From Salinibacterium sp. PAMC 21357 (GTDB lineage Bacteria > Actinomycetota > Actinomycetes > Actinomycetales > Microbacteriaceae), in assembly GCF_000247645.1 (NCBI RefSeq), contig NZ_AHWA01000004.1:1178001-1242000 (forward strand): 64,000 bases of DNA, read 5' to 3'. Below are positions 1 to 8,657 of the stretch, piece after piece (within the stretch, counting starts at the first letter, position 1; every line of letters begins with the position of its first letter). The notes under the pieces were generated by a model. It saw only the letters and a list, made by a program, of their open reading frames with translations. It had not been told where the DNA came from and made no database searches. The translations under genes were made by a program, and so were the position numbers.

Positions 1-110
1 AGATGGTGGTGTGGCGGCCGAGTCAGAGGCTGTCATCAGTCAATTGTAAGGCTCACCATCGGTGTCGGATTCGCAGTGTGTGCATAAGGAGTAGGCCCTA
101 GGCTGTGTGC

Positions 111-2077
111 ATGACTGCCGAATCGACCTTGCCTTCTGGAATTGCTGTTCACGATCTCGATCCGAAAGTTCGCCCTCAAGACGATCTCTTTCGTCATGTG
201 AATGGTGCGTGGATTGACCGCACCGAGATTCCGGCAGACAAGGCTCGCTATGGCTCTTTCATGGTGTTGGCGGAAGAGTCTGAAGTGGCCGTTCGCGACA
301 TCATCATCGAGTCACAGTCCGCCGAGCCTGGTACCGAAGCCCGCAAGGTTGGCGACCTCTACGCCAGCTTTCTCGACGAGGCCCGTGCCGATGAGTTAGG
401 GGCCGACCCTATCGCCCCACAGCTTGCCGAGGTTGCGGCTGTCGACTCCATCCCCACCCTTCTCAGCACCCTAGGCCGCCTCGAACGTGGCGGCACCAGT
501 GGCTTCTTCCAGCTCTTCGTCGACAACGACCCTGGCAACCCCGAGCGCTACCTCGTCTTCATCGAGCAGGGTGGGCTTGGCCTTCCCGACGAGTCGTACT
601 ACCGCGAAGAGAAGTTCGCCGAGATTCTCGCGAAGTACGAAACCTTCATTGAGCGGATGCTGACGCTCGCCGGCCTCGACGCTCCCGCCGAGCGTGCCGC
701 CCGCATCGTGGCCCTCGAAACTCAGATCGCGTCAAAGCACTGGGATAACGTCGCCAACCGCGACAGTGAAAAGACGTACAACCCGATGACCTGGCAGGCA
801 GCCAACGATCTCACCGGTGCCGTCGACTTGACCGTGTGGCTCGACGCCATTGATGTTCCGGCCCACGCTCTCGACGAGGTCGTTGTGCGCCAACCGAGCT
901 TCGTGGAAGGGCTCGAGGCGGTACTGAGCGACGACCACTTGCAGGCCTGGCGGGACTGGTTGTCGTGGCAGGTCATCCGCAACAACGCGGCGTACCTTTC
1001 GGGCGACTTCGTTGAAGCCAACTTCGATTTCTATGGCCGCACCCTTTCGGGAACACCGCAACTTCGTGCCCGCTGGAAGCGTGGGGTTTCGCTCGTTGAG
1101 GGTGTGCTCGGCGAGGCTGTCGGAAAGATTTATGTCGAGCGTCACTTTCCTCCGACGGCAAAGACGGCCATGGATGTGCTCGTCGCCAACCTCGTTGAGG
1201 CCTACCGTCAGTCGATAACCCACCTTGAATGGATGAGCGCCGCCACCCGCGAGCGTGCTCTCAACAAGCTCGACAAGTTCACCCCCAAGATCGGTTTTCC
1301 CGAAAAGTGGCGTGACTATTCGACCCTCGAGATCAGCGTGGATGACCTTGCCGGCAACATGCGTGCCGCCACGAGTTCGAATTTCAGCGTGAGCTCGGCA
1401 AGATCGGCAAGCCCCTCGACCGCGACGAGTGGTTCATGACCCCGCAAACCATCAACGCGTATTACAACCCTGGCTTCAACGAAATTGTGTTCCCTGCCGC
1501 TATCTTGCAGTACCCGTTCTTTGACGAGGGCCGGGATGACGCCGCCAACTATGCCGCAATCGGTGCCGTTATCGGGCACGAAATTGGTCACGGCTTCGAC
1601 GATCAGGGCGCCAAATACGATGGCGATGGTCGACTCATTGACTGGTGGACGGCCGAAGATAAGGCCGCGTTCGAGGAGCGCACGAAGTCGCTCATCGATC
1701 AGTACAACGCTCTCGCTCCGGCGCAGGTGCCCGAACATCACGTGAATGGTTCTCTCACGATCGGCGAGAACATTGGTGACCTCGGCGGGCTCGCCATCGC
1801 GTGGAAGGCCTACCTGATCTCCCTGGGTGGAGCAGAACCGCGCATCATTGACGGTCTCACTGGTGCCCAACGATTCTTCATGTCGTGGGCGCAGGCCTGG
1901 CAGCAAAAAGGCCGGGACGAAGAGGTGATTCGTTTGCTGGCGATTGACCCTCATTCACCGAATGAATTCAGATGTAATCAAATTGTTCGCAACATCGATG
2001 CGTTCTATGAGACATTTAACGTCACTGAATCCGATTCGCTGTGGCTATCCCCGAAAGATCGCGTCACTATTTGGTAG
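111..2077 (+). pseudogene. M13 family zinc metallopeptidase (PepO/neprilysin-like), frameshifted
   Basis: The gene is read in two frames that meet near base 1370. The first frame gives the M13 N-terminal domain. The second resumes with FEFQRELGKIGK and DEWFMTPQ and carries the zinc site GHEIGHGFDDQG (HExxH, about 1576-1611) and the third-ligand motif GENIGDLGG. One extra C at about 1370 (GCCGCC then CAC GAG) restores a single protein of about 655 residues, the usual M13 length, ending in the family's typical tail DRVTIW. Both halves look well conserved, so an active peptidase with a sequencing indel is at least as likely as a true pseudogene. No signal peptide is visible, which is common in actinobacterial members. 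I start at ATG 111 because TAGGCT at 99-104 lies 6 bases before it (leaderless pattern); GTG 105 is the alternative. Confidence 0.85.
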
Positions 2078-2985
2078 AGATTGAGAAAACCCGAGAACGC
2101 CGGAATCGTATTCGCGCGCCCCGCGTAGCGAAGCATGCCGGAACTGGTGAAGAACCCAACTTCACTAGTACCTTTGCCGCGCTCGGAAAGTTGAGGCTCG
2201 GTGACTCTGGCATTCGTGTTTCGGCCAGTGCCGTCGACATCAACACCGGCAAAACGGTGCTCAGTATCGACGACAGAGTCGAGCTGCCCACCGCCAGCAT
2301 CGGCAAGATTCTGTTGCTCATCGAAGTGTCTGCACGCTTCGACCAGCGCGAATTTGCGCCCTACGGAATTCTCGACAAAGCGCCAGGAGCCTCCGTAGGG
2401 GCGGCCGGACTGTGGCAACACCTGCAAGCACCGTCGCTGCCCGTCGCTGACCTCGCCGCACTGGTCGGCGCCACGAGCGACAACCTCGCCACCAACATCC
2501 TGCTACGACTCATCGGTTTGGATGCCGTGCGAGCCCGCACCGAATCCCTCGGCCTCACGAAAACAGCCCTCCTCGACCTCGTACGAGATACTCGAGGGCC
2601 CGATGATGCACCGCAAGTTTCGGTCGGATCCACGATCGAGCTCAGTTGGCTGTTCGGTGCCCTCGCGCGCGGCGAAATCGTCAGCTCAATTGCGAGCCAA
2701 CGAGTGCTCGGCTGGCTCTCGCTCAACACCGACCTGTCCCTAGTGGCCAGCGCGTTCGGGCTCGACCCCCTGGCTCACCGGGGGGCCGACCACAACACCC
2801 TGCTGGTCAACAAGACCGGCATCGATCGGGGCGTGCGAGCGGAAGCAGGCGCACTGAGAGGCAACAAGCGTGCTGTTGCCTATGCGGCATCCATCCAATT
2901 TGATGACAGCAGCTTGCAGGCTCGCATGCGCGTCATTGAAGCGCTGCGCGTCTTCGGCTACGACCTACTGGAATACGTGCACTAA
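2041..2985 (+). CDS. Class A beta-lactamase-fold serine hydrolase, cytoplasmic
   Basis: The protein has about 314 residues if GTG 2041 is used. It shows the three serine-hydrolase boxes in order: SxxK (S86-I-G-K89), SDN (146-148) and KTG (258-260). This is the fold of class A beta-lactamases and of related esterases and peptidases. No signal peptide or lipobox is visible, and I cannot find the ExxLN deacylation motif expected between SDN and KTG. A role other than beta-lactam resistance is therefore more likely. The GTG start overlaps the end of the M13 gene by 37 bases; in-frame TTG codons at 2071 and 2191 are alternatives, so the N-terminus is uncertain. The substrate is unknown. Confidence 0.75.
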   Translation: MAIPERSRHYLVEIEKTRERRNRIRAPRVAKHAGTGEEPNFTSTFAALGKLRLGDSGIRVSASAVDINTGKTVLSIDDRVELPTASIGKILLLIEVSARFDQREFAPYGILDKAPGASVGAAGLWQHLQAPSLPVADLAALVGATSDNLATNILLRLIGLDAVRARTESLGLTKTALLDLVRDTRGPDDAPQVSVGSTIELSWLFGALARGEIVSSIASQRVLGWLSLNTDLSLVASAFGLDPLAHRGADHNTLLVNKTGIDRGVRAEAGALRGNKRAVAYAASIQFDDSSLQARMRVIEALRVFGYDLLEYVH

Positions 2986-2998
2986 CAGTGCTGTCTCG

Positions 2999-3964
2999 TT
3001 AGCGACTGAAGCGGGCTTTCAATCGCGAGAAGATGCCTTCTCTGGCGCGTTCAGTTGTCTCAGGAATGTGGATGACGTCTGCCGTCGAATCAACCGTGTG
3101 CGTGAGCAATCCCATGAGTTCGAAGGTAGAAACGAGACGTCGAGCGTCGTCGGGGTCAACCTGGGCCAGAGTGGCTAGTTCTGTGACGGTGAGATAGGCG
3201 GCGCCAAGCATGGCCGTCATGCTCATCTGGTCGGTCGTGTGCTTGAGCGTCGTTAGGTTGGGCCAACGACGCAGTTTGAAGCGTGCTCCGGTGAGGCTCA
3301 AAGGATCGAACGATGCCGGTTCGGCTTGAGTTCCGACGAGCCATACGAGAGGCTCCCAGTCACGGCCCGCCTCATTGTGGTGGATCCCCAGCGGGCGCGG
3401 CACAGTCTCCACCTCGCCATTAGACGACGCTGCCGGCAAGTTTTCGATCGAATCTGCCCACCAATAGAGACGACCGCGAGGATCAATCACGAGGGTGGGA
3501 GCGTTGGCGAATCGAAGTTCAACGAGTGGTTCTGACGACGAATGTACAGCCTCGGTGATCGCGCGGTTGAGGGCATTCCACGTAGTGACGGTGAGTGATA
3601 CTTCAGCCTGGGGAGCGGCGCGGACCTCAGGAGTAGACATCGCTGCCCGCTTCAACTGAGGTTCCGAATCCGGCTCGGCGTCGGGCACGAGGGTGGTTCC
3701 TGACCGCGAACGGGTGGTGGCCGCGGCATGGCTGGTTGCTCGTACGCGCGTGGCCGAGTGGATGATGAGCGGATCTTGCTCATCCATGATGAGAGGAGCG
3801 AGCGTTTCGTACTCAGTCTGGGCTGCCATAAAACCGGGTTGCCGTGGCGCGCTGTCGAGTTCTGCGACGTGTTCTGTCCAGGCGGCGGCATTCCACCAGC
3901 GCAACTGTGGGGCGCCAAGCGGGTCACGGTACCACCCTGCGGGAACTTCGGTGCCGTGGGTCAT
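2999..3964 (-). CDS. DUF2510 / C-terminal winged-helix protein of a small-GTPase module
   Basis: The 321-residue protein begins with a DUF2510 motif (PAGWYRDP at 8-15, then QLRWW and WTEH to residue 32), a short Trp-rich domain common in actinobacterial envelope or signalling proteins. A low-complexity linker runs to about residue 120. A globular middle domain follows (about 125-235), then a segment resembling a winged helix (about 255-290, LTVTELATLAQVD...ELMGLL), and a basic tail. No membrane segment is visible. It is the last gene of a minus-strand set with two roadblock proteins and a GTPase, separated from the first roadblock gene by a strong stem-loop. By position and the winged-helix-like end it could replace the DUF742 protein (CvnC) of Streptomyces conservons; that equivalence is inference. 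Confidence 0.7.
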   Translation of the reverse strand: MTHGTEVPAGWYRDPLGAPQLRWWNAAAWTEHVAELDSAPRQPGFMAAQTEYETLAPLIMDEQDPLIIHSATRVRATSHAAATTRSRSGTTLVPDAEPDSEPQLKRAAMSTPEVRAAPQAEVSLTVTTWNALNRAITEAVHSSSEPLVELRFANAPTLVIDPRGRLYWWADSIENLPAASSNGEVETVPRPLGIHHNEAGRDWEPLVWLVGTQAEPASFDPLSLTGARFKLRRWPNLTTLKHTTDQMSMTAMLGAAYLTVTELATLAQVDPDDARRLVSTFELMGLLTHTVDSTADVIHIPETTERAREGIFSRLKARFSR

Positions 3965-3990
3965 GATGATTCTCTCTGAGTGATGAAGCT

Positions 3991-4023
3991 CGCTGTGACG
4001 GTCAAAATTCGACCGCCACAGCG
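3991..4023 (-). terminator. Stem-loop between roadblock gene and DUF2510 gene
   Basis: CGCTGTG-A-CGGTC and GACCG-C-CACAGCG form a 12-pair stem with one A/C mismatch and a 7-base loop (AAAATTC). It sits in the 69-base gap between two genes of the same strand. No U-run follows, so it may act as an attenuator or an mRNA-stabilising end rather than a full terminator. Confidence 0.5.
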
Positions 4024-4033
4024 ACTGTTCTCG

Positions 4034-4393
4034 TTAGAGTCCGAGGCTTGAGTCAGCGGACTTTACGTTGATGCGAGCAAGGGCCAGGTTCGACTTCGCT
4101 TTGTCGAGTACGAGGTAGATGAAGACCTCGGGGTTCGAAGCCAGCGGGCGAATGATGTGGTACTGGCTCGTGAGCGTGATGAGGATGTCGTCGATGGAGT
4201 CCTTGAGGCCGAGAGCCTTCATGGTCTTGAGCTTGGCGCGCACAACCTCGGTGTTGCCGGCTGCTGCTGCGTCGAGGTCGATGCCGGTTCCGGCGCTGCC
4301 GAGGAGCATTCCCGAGCCGCTGTCGACAACGGCGGCAGCCATAGCGCCATCGGTCTCGAGCAGAGTTGCGAGGGTTTCAGTGATGTTAGACAT
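4034..4393 (-). CDS. Roadblock/LC7 domain protein (first copy)
   Basis: This 119-residue protein is a single roadblock/LC7 (MglB-like) domain: an N-terminal helix (NITETLATLLETDGA), then strand AAAVVDSGSGMLLG, a long helix (NTEVVRAKLKTMKALG) and the strand pair DILITLTSQYHIIRPL and VFIYLVLDKAKSNLALARI. In bacteria such proteins act as partners or activators of small Ras-like GTPases. It lies 41 bases after the second roadblock gene, in the same direction as the GTPase. A GAAAG ribosome site precedes the ATG. It has no membrane segment, so it should be cytosolic. Confidence 0.85.
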   Translation of the reverse strand: MSNITETLATLLETDGAMAAAVVDSGSGMLLGSAGTGIDLDAAAAGNTEVVRAKLKTMKALGLKDSIDDILITLTSQYHIIRPLASNPEVFIYLVLDKAKSNLALARINVKSADSSLGL

Positions 4394-4434
4394 TGTGCTT
4401 CTTTCGTTGAATGGGTTTTTATGATGTGTGGGGG

Positions 4435-4860
4435 TTATGCCATGAGCTGGGCCATGCGACGTGCGGCGATCCGCGCAATCGACAGGCCCTTGCCCAAAGT
4501 TTCATGAGTGTCGAACAGTGCGGCGAGCACGATGGGGTGCCCCTGAACGCGCAACTGGATTACGTGGCCGAGCTCAGACGCGATGATCACGTATTCGTTC
4601 GTGCCAATTTTCAGTTCGTGAGCGACAGCATCGCTGAGTGCTTGCACCGAGCTCGACATGCTGGCGAATCGTCCGCCATCCGTCGTCGCACCGTTGAGGT
4701 GAACGATCTCGAATCCGTCATCGGTGAGCATCGCGGCGAAGGTGAGCGAGGTCGCGAGCTCCTGCATTTCGGCCAACGTGCGATTGCCGGCGTCGATGTG
4801 GGCCGGGTTGAGGTGAGAGGGAAGAGTGGCAGGCGCTGCTGGCCCGGGAAGCAGGTTCAT
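4435..4860 (-). CDS. Roadblock/LC7 domain protein (second copy)
   Basis: The 141-residue protein has a Pro/Ala-rich N-terminus (about 25 residues) followed by a roadblock/LC7 fold. Recognisable strands are SLTFAAMLTDDGFEIVHL, EYVIIASELGHVIQLRV and PIVLAALFDT. Its ATG overlaps the TGA of the GTPase gene (ATGA), which indicates translational coupling. It is clearly diverged from the first roadblock protein (119 residues), so the pair may form a heterodimer or give two partners for one GTPase. This is inference from family knowledge. Confidence 0.8.
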   Translation of the reverse strand: MNLLPGPAAPATLPSHLNPAHIDAGNRTLAEMQELATSLTFAAMLTDDGFEIVHLNGATTDGGRFASMSSSVQALSDAVAHELKIGTNEYVIIASELGHVIQLRVQGHPIVLAALFDTHETLGKGLSIARIAARRMAQLMA

Positions 4861-5423
4861 CAGATCTTTTCTGGTGCGGGAGCAAGTAATTCACGCATTT
4901 CGACGCTGGCGACCAGGGTGAGCAATAGCGTGCGCATCTCTTCGGCATTGCGGGGGTCGACGGTAAAAACGGGAATGAGCTGTTCGGGAAATTTGGCTGT
5001 GAGGGCGGCCGAGTAGTCGGCCACAGTGGGTGATTCGCGCACATCAGATTTGGTTACGCCGATAACGACGGCGCCTCTGGCATGAAGCTCGTGAAAGTCG
5101 GCGAGGTACTGCAGGAGCAGGGCGATGGATTCCGGGGCGTCATTGTTGATGAGCAGAAGCAGCCCACGGGCACGGCCGGCCAAAATCGACCACATGAAGT
5201 CGAAACGCTTTTGACCAGGAACGCCATAGAGGCGAACTTTGGTGACATCGTCGATGGTGATCTCGCCATAGTCGAGGGCCACCGTTGTGGTCTCTTTATC
5301 AGCGGTTGCACGATCGGTGTTTGCGGCCTCGGTCGAGACAACTTCGATCTCACTCAGACTACGAATGGCAGTCGTCTTGCCAGAGCCCATGGGCCCGGCA
5401 AATAATACGACGTGCTCAGCCAT
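4860..5423 (-). CDS. Small Ras-like GTP-binding protein (CvnD/MglA-type)
   Basis: From ATG 5423 the protein has 187 residues. It shows a P-loop GPMGSGKT (10-17), a switch-II-like segment LYGVPGQKRF (66-74) and the base-recognition motif TKSD (124-127, a variant of NKxD). This matches the ATP/GTP-binding proteins encoded in actinobacterial conservons and, more distantly, MglA. I chose ATG 5423 rather than an upstream start because AAAGAGAACT precedes it and the family begins with the strand HVVLFAGPMGSGK. It is the first gene of the module, translationally coupled to a roadblock gene. The usual sensor kinase and DUF742 genes of conservons are absent. Confidence 0.85.
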   Translation of the reverse strand: MAEHVVLFAGPMGSGKTTAIRSLSEIEVVSTEAANTDRATADKETTTVALDYGEITIDDVTKVRLYGVPGQKRFDFMWSILAGRARGLLLLINNDAPESIALLLQYLADFHELHARGAVVIGVTKSDVRESPTVADYSAALTAKFPEQLIPVFTVDPRNAEEMRTLLLTLVASVEMRELLAPAPEKI

Positions 5424-5549
5424 AGTTCTCTTTCGTCTCAGGTGGTTATTCGGAGCCAGCGCGCTTTCAGATGGGCGCAAAAAAGCCGCCACGCGAACGA
5501 GCATCGGGAGCGGTATTAATAGACTCCGGGGATCGGTAAAAATTCACGA

Positions 5550-5566
5550 GTCCCCACTCGGGGGAC
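5550..5566 (-). terminator. Candidate hairpin downstream of the GNAT gene
   Basis: GTCCCC and GGGGAC pair perfectly over a 5-base loop, about 95 bases after the GNAT stop on the minus strand. TTTTT follows about 10 bases later. The stem is short, so this is only a candidate. Confidence 0.3.
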
Positions 5567-5660
5567 AGGTCACAGAAATCCGCGGAATACTGCACCAGAA
5601 CGTTCTGTCTGTCCCCGTAAGTGGGTATAATTATTGCTCGCAATTTCGCGGTAAAGCGCC

Positions 5661-6272
5661 CTATTTGGTGCGGTGTTCTGCCCACTCGCGATCAAGAATC
5701 GCGTAGATTCCGGTGTCGGCCCAAGCACCCTTGAACCACATATCTTCGACATGATGTGCTTCGTGGCGCATCCCGAGGGCGAGGCATAGGCGCACCGAGT
5801 CATCGTTGCGAGGATCAAGGTTAGCGAATACTCGGTGCAGCTTCAGCTCGTCAAAAGCAAGGTCAAGCATCGCGGATGCCGCCTCGCGGGCGTAGCCTTT
5901 GCGCTGAAAGTTGGGGTGGAGAGCCCAGCCAATCTCCGCATGAGAATCATCAGCACTCTCGAGCTTGAAATAGAGGGTGCCGATGACGACAGGGCGACGA
6001 TCGGTATTTTCGGCTAACGGAGGAACAGCATCCGCCAACTCGATGGCCAACTGGAGGTAGTCGCCACTCTCTGCGAGCACTTCCTCTGCTGTCCATTCAG
6101 CGATCTTCTCCATCACCGCTGCGCGATCGCGAGGCTCATAGAGCATGTAGGCCGTCAGCGCGGCATTCGACTGTTGGGCATGAAGATCGTCGACGTCGTT
6201 ATCGCTGAGAGTGAGACGGCGAAGCACAAGGCGCTCCGTCACAATAGGGGCGCTGAACTCAAACGGTTTCAT
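5661..6272 (-). CDS. GNAT family N-acetyltransferase (RimJ/RimL-like)
   Basis: The 203-residue protein opens with the RimJ/RimL-type strand TERLVLRRLTLSD and has the acetyl-CoA-binding loop as QRKGYAREA in its second half, followed by the helix ASAMLDLAF and the typical motif VFANLDPRNDDSVRLCLALGM. It should transfer an acetyl group to a protein N-terminus or small molecule; the acceptor cannot be predicted. It stands alone on the minus strand between hemA and the GTPase module. The length is normal for the family. Confidence 0.85.
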   Translation of the reverse strand: MKPFEFSAPIVTERLVLRRLTLSDNDVDDLHAQQSNAALTAYMLYEPRDRAAVMEKIAEWTAEEVLAESGDYLQLAIELADAVPPLAENTDRRPVVIGTLYFKLESADDSHAEIGWALHPNFQRKGYAREAASAMLDLAFDELKLHRVFANLDPRNDDSVRLCLALGMRHEAHHVEDMWFKGAWADTGIYAILDREWAEHRTK

Positions 6273-6341
6273 CTGTGACCCTCTTCTTTGTGGGCGATGT
6301 TGCGTTGCGGATAGTTCTGTAGTGCGGGTGGCTCTGCGGTG

Positions 6342-7577
6342 CTAGGCGGTGTGCGGGCGGGCGCTCGCGTCGGTGGCCCGAGATGAACGTTCGACGGGGA
6401 TGTTGTAGAGCGCGGTGAGGGCCGCATCAAATTCTGCGACGCGACCGTCAGCCGCAAACTCGCGGGCTCGCACTGATGGCCCATGCAGCAAGACGCCGCC
6501 GAGATGACGCAGCGCGGAAATTGTTTCTTCGCCGGCTCCGCGGGCCTTGGCGCGAGCGATTTCGGCATCCAGCAGAGCGAAGTGGTGCTTGCGGAGGGCA
6601 ACGATGGCGGGCTCGGCCTGGCTTTCGGCAGCAAACTCGTGGGCGGCCGTGCGAACTAGGTCGCGAGCATCCGCATGCGCGTTAAGTTCTTCGAGGGGAG
6701 CGTGCAGGCTGATGGTCTCGAGGTCGAGCAGATCGATGCCGTCGAGTTGGCCAACCGCGGGGTCAACGTTGCGGGGCAGCCCGAGGTCGAGCACGAGGCA
6801 CTTGCTGGTCGCCGAGAAACGTTCGGGGCCGAGGAGCGCGCTTACGGTACACGTGACGATGACGTCGACATCGAAGTCTTCGCTCTGGGTGAGACCGTGC
6901 TTGAGAGCGAAAGCGGCGTCGCGGCCCGACGGGGAGAAGACGCGTAGGTCGAGAGCACCCTTGTCGCGCAGAGCGTTGACGGTAGTGACGGCGTAACGGC
7001 CGGTGCCCACGACAAGAACGCGGGTGGTCGACCAGTCGGCGATGCGGCTCGACGCAAGCTCAAGGGAGAGCCGCACGAGCGACTTGCCTGATCCGCCGAT
7101 TGCGGTGTTGTTCTTGATGCCGCGGCTCGTGTGAGTTGCGCGCTGAAAGAGGCGCTCCAAGTCGCGGGTGGTTGTGCCGTCTGCTCGTGCCTTATCGAGA
7201 GCGCGGCTGACCTGCCCCGAGATTTCGGCTTCACCCACAACGACGGATTCAAGACCCGAGGTCACCGCGAAGAGATGAGCTGCGGCATCCGCCCCCTCAT
7301 GAACGGCAATGGAGGCGCGCAAAGTGTCAACACTCAGGCCGGTGCGTTCGCTCAGCGATTCGAGCAGGGAACAGACTGTGATGGCCGAACCCGCAGTGAG
7401 CGGCTCTTCAACGTCGAGGTACGCCTCGAAACGATTGCAGGTGGCGACCAGAACGGCGCCGGCAACGAAATCGTTGGTCGAAACAAGGTCGAGAGTGGCG
7501 GCGGGGGCGACCTCAGACAGACTTTCGAGTACGTCTAAGCTCGCGTTGCGATGATTCGAGCTAAGACACAGGAGCAC
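6342..7577 (-). CDS. hemA: Glutamyl-tRNA reductase
   Basis: This enzyme reduces glutamyl-tRNA(Glu) to glutamate-1-semialdehyde with NADPH, the first committed step of C5 haem synthesis. The 411-residue protein has the N-terminal catalytic domain with nucleophile C47 in VATCNRFEAYL, the SGLESVVVGEAEISGQV segment, the NADP-binding stretch VLVVGTGRYAV and a C-terminal helical dimerisation domain. It starts at GTG 7577, only 17 bases from the divergent hemE start. TAACAT lies 6 bases upstream, which suggests a leaderless message. Its product is used by HemL, encoded in the divergent cluster. Confidence 0.95.
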   Translation of the reverse strand: MLLCLSSNHRNASLDVLESLSEVAPAATLDLVSTNDFVAGAVLVATCNRFEAYLDVEEPLTAGSAITVCSLLESLSERTGLSVDTLRASIAVHEGADAAAHLFAVTSGLESVVVGEAEISGQVSRALDKARADGTTTRDLERLFQRATHTSRGIKNNTAIGGSGKSLVRLSLELASSRIADWSTTRVLVVGTGRYAVTTVNALRDKGALDLRVFSPSGRDAAFALKHGLTQSEDFDVDVIVTCTVSALLGPERFSATSKCLVLDLGLPRNVDPAVGQLDGIDLLDLETISLHAPLEELNAHADARDLVRTAAHEFAAESQAEPAIVALRKHHFALLDAEIARAKARGAGEETISALRHLGGVLLHGPSVRAREFAADGRVAEFDAALTALYNIPVERSSRATDASARPHTA

Positions 7578-7594
7578 AACCTAATGTTAACCCT
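7578..7594. promoter_or_regulatory. Overlapping divergent leaderless promoters of hemA and hemE
   Basis: Only 17 bases separate the two GTG starts. On the plus strand TAATGT (7582-7587) is 7 bases before hemE; on the minus strand TAACAT (7589-7584) is 6 bases before hemA. The two -10 elements share four bases, so polymerase cannot occupy both at once. Any -35 elements would lie inside the opposite coding region. Confidence 0.55.
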
Positions 7595-8653
7595 GTGACC
7601 TTGAATTCTGACCATCCTCTTCTCGACGGCCGTACAGCTAACTCGCCTATCATCCGGGCCTATCGCGGTGATCGCCCCGAAACCACTCCCGTCTGGTTTA
7701 TGCGCCAGGCCGGCCGCTCCCTTCCGGAGTACCGCAAGCTGCGCGAAGGCAACGAAATGTTGGAGGCGTGCCTCACACCCGACCTCGCGAGCGAAATCAC
7801 GATGCAGCCCGTGCGTCGCCACAACGTCGACGCCGCCATTTTCTTTAGCGACATTGTTATTCCCGCCAAGCTTGCCGGTGTTGAGGTCGAAATCGTTCCC
7901 GGTCGTGGCCCGGTGTTTGCGAACCCGATTCGTACGGCAGCGGATGTCGCCAAGCTGACCCCCATCGACCCGGCTGCGTTTGCGCCGATCCGCGAGGCTG
8001 TCGCGCAAACCGTTGCTCAGTTGGGAACCACCCCGCTGATCGGTTTCGCGGGAGCACCATTCACTCTCGCGTCGTACATGGTCGAGGGTGGCCCGAGCAA
8101 AGACCAGCAGCGTGCCCGCACACTCATGTATTCGGATCCCCAGACCTGGGCAAACCTGCTCAACTGGTGCGCCGATGTTGCCGGCGAATTCTTGATCGCT
8201 CAGGTCGAGGCTGGTGCGTCTGCCGTTCAACTCTTTGACTCCTGGGTCGGTTCGCTCTCGGAGCAGCAGTACGTTCGCCGGGTTGCTCCGCACTCCAAGC
8301 GTGTTCTTTCGCACTTGCGCGGTTATGACGTTCCGAAGGTTCACTTCGGTGTCGGCAGTGGCGAAGTGCTTCAGGCCATGCACGGCATCGGCGCCGACGT
8401 GATGGGCGTTGACTGGCGCATCCCGCTCGATGAGGCTGACCGTCGCCTCGGCGGTGGCATTCCGCTGCAAGGCAACATTGATCCTGCTCTGCTCGGTGCT
8501 CCCTGGCACGTTCTCGAAGCACACGTGCGCGATGTCCTGAACCGTGGCCGCGTAGCCCCAGCCCACGTCGTGAACCTCGGTCACGGCGTCGGCCCAGAGA
8601 CCGACCCGGATGTGCTCACCAAAATTGTGGAGCTCGTTCACCAGGAAGGCTAA
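7595..8653 (+). CDS. hemE: Uroporphyrinogen decarboxylase
   Basis: HemE removes four carboxyl groups from uroporphyrinogen III to give coproporphyrinogen III. The 352-residue protein carries the family signature WFMRQAGRSLPEYR (about 35-48), which includes substrate-binding arginines, then the acidic-loop segment FFSDIVIPAKL and GFAGAPFTLASYMVEG. The length is typical. It is the first gene of the long haem operon and overlaps nothing; hemY begins 4 bases after its stop. The GTG start is supported by a TAATGT element 7 bases upstream. Confidence 0.95.
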   Translation: MTLNSDHPLLDGRTANSPIIRAYRGDRPETTPVWFMRQAGRSLPEYRKLREGNEMLEACLTPDLASEITMQPVRRHNVDAAIFFSDIVIPAKLAGVEVEIVPGRGPVFANPIRTAADVAKLTPIDPAAFAPIREAVAQTVAQLGTTPLIGFAGAPFTLASYMVEGGPSKDQQRARTLMYSDPQTWANLLNWCADVAGEFLIAQVEAGASAVQLFDSWVGSLSEQQYVRRVAPHSKRVLSHLRGYDVPKVHFGVGSGEVLQAMHGIGADVMGVDWRIPLDEADRRLGGGIPLQGNIDPALLGAPWHVLEAHVRDVLNRGRVAPAHVVNLGHGVGPETDPDVLTKIVELVHQEG

Positions 8654-8657
8654 TGCT

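Noticed and set aside
5596-5607. LexA/SOS box
   Set aside because: The actinobacterial SOS box has its GAAC and GTTC arms separated by four bases; here they are adjacent.
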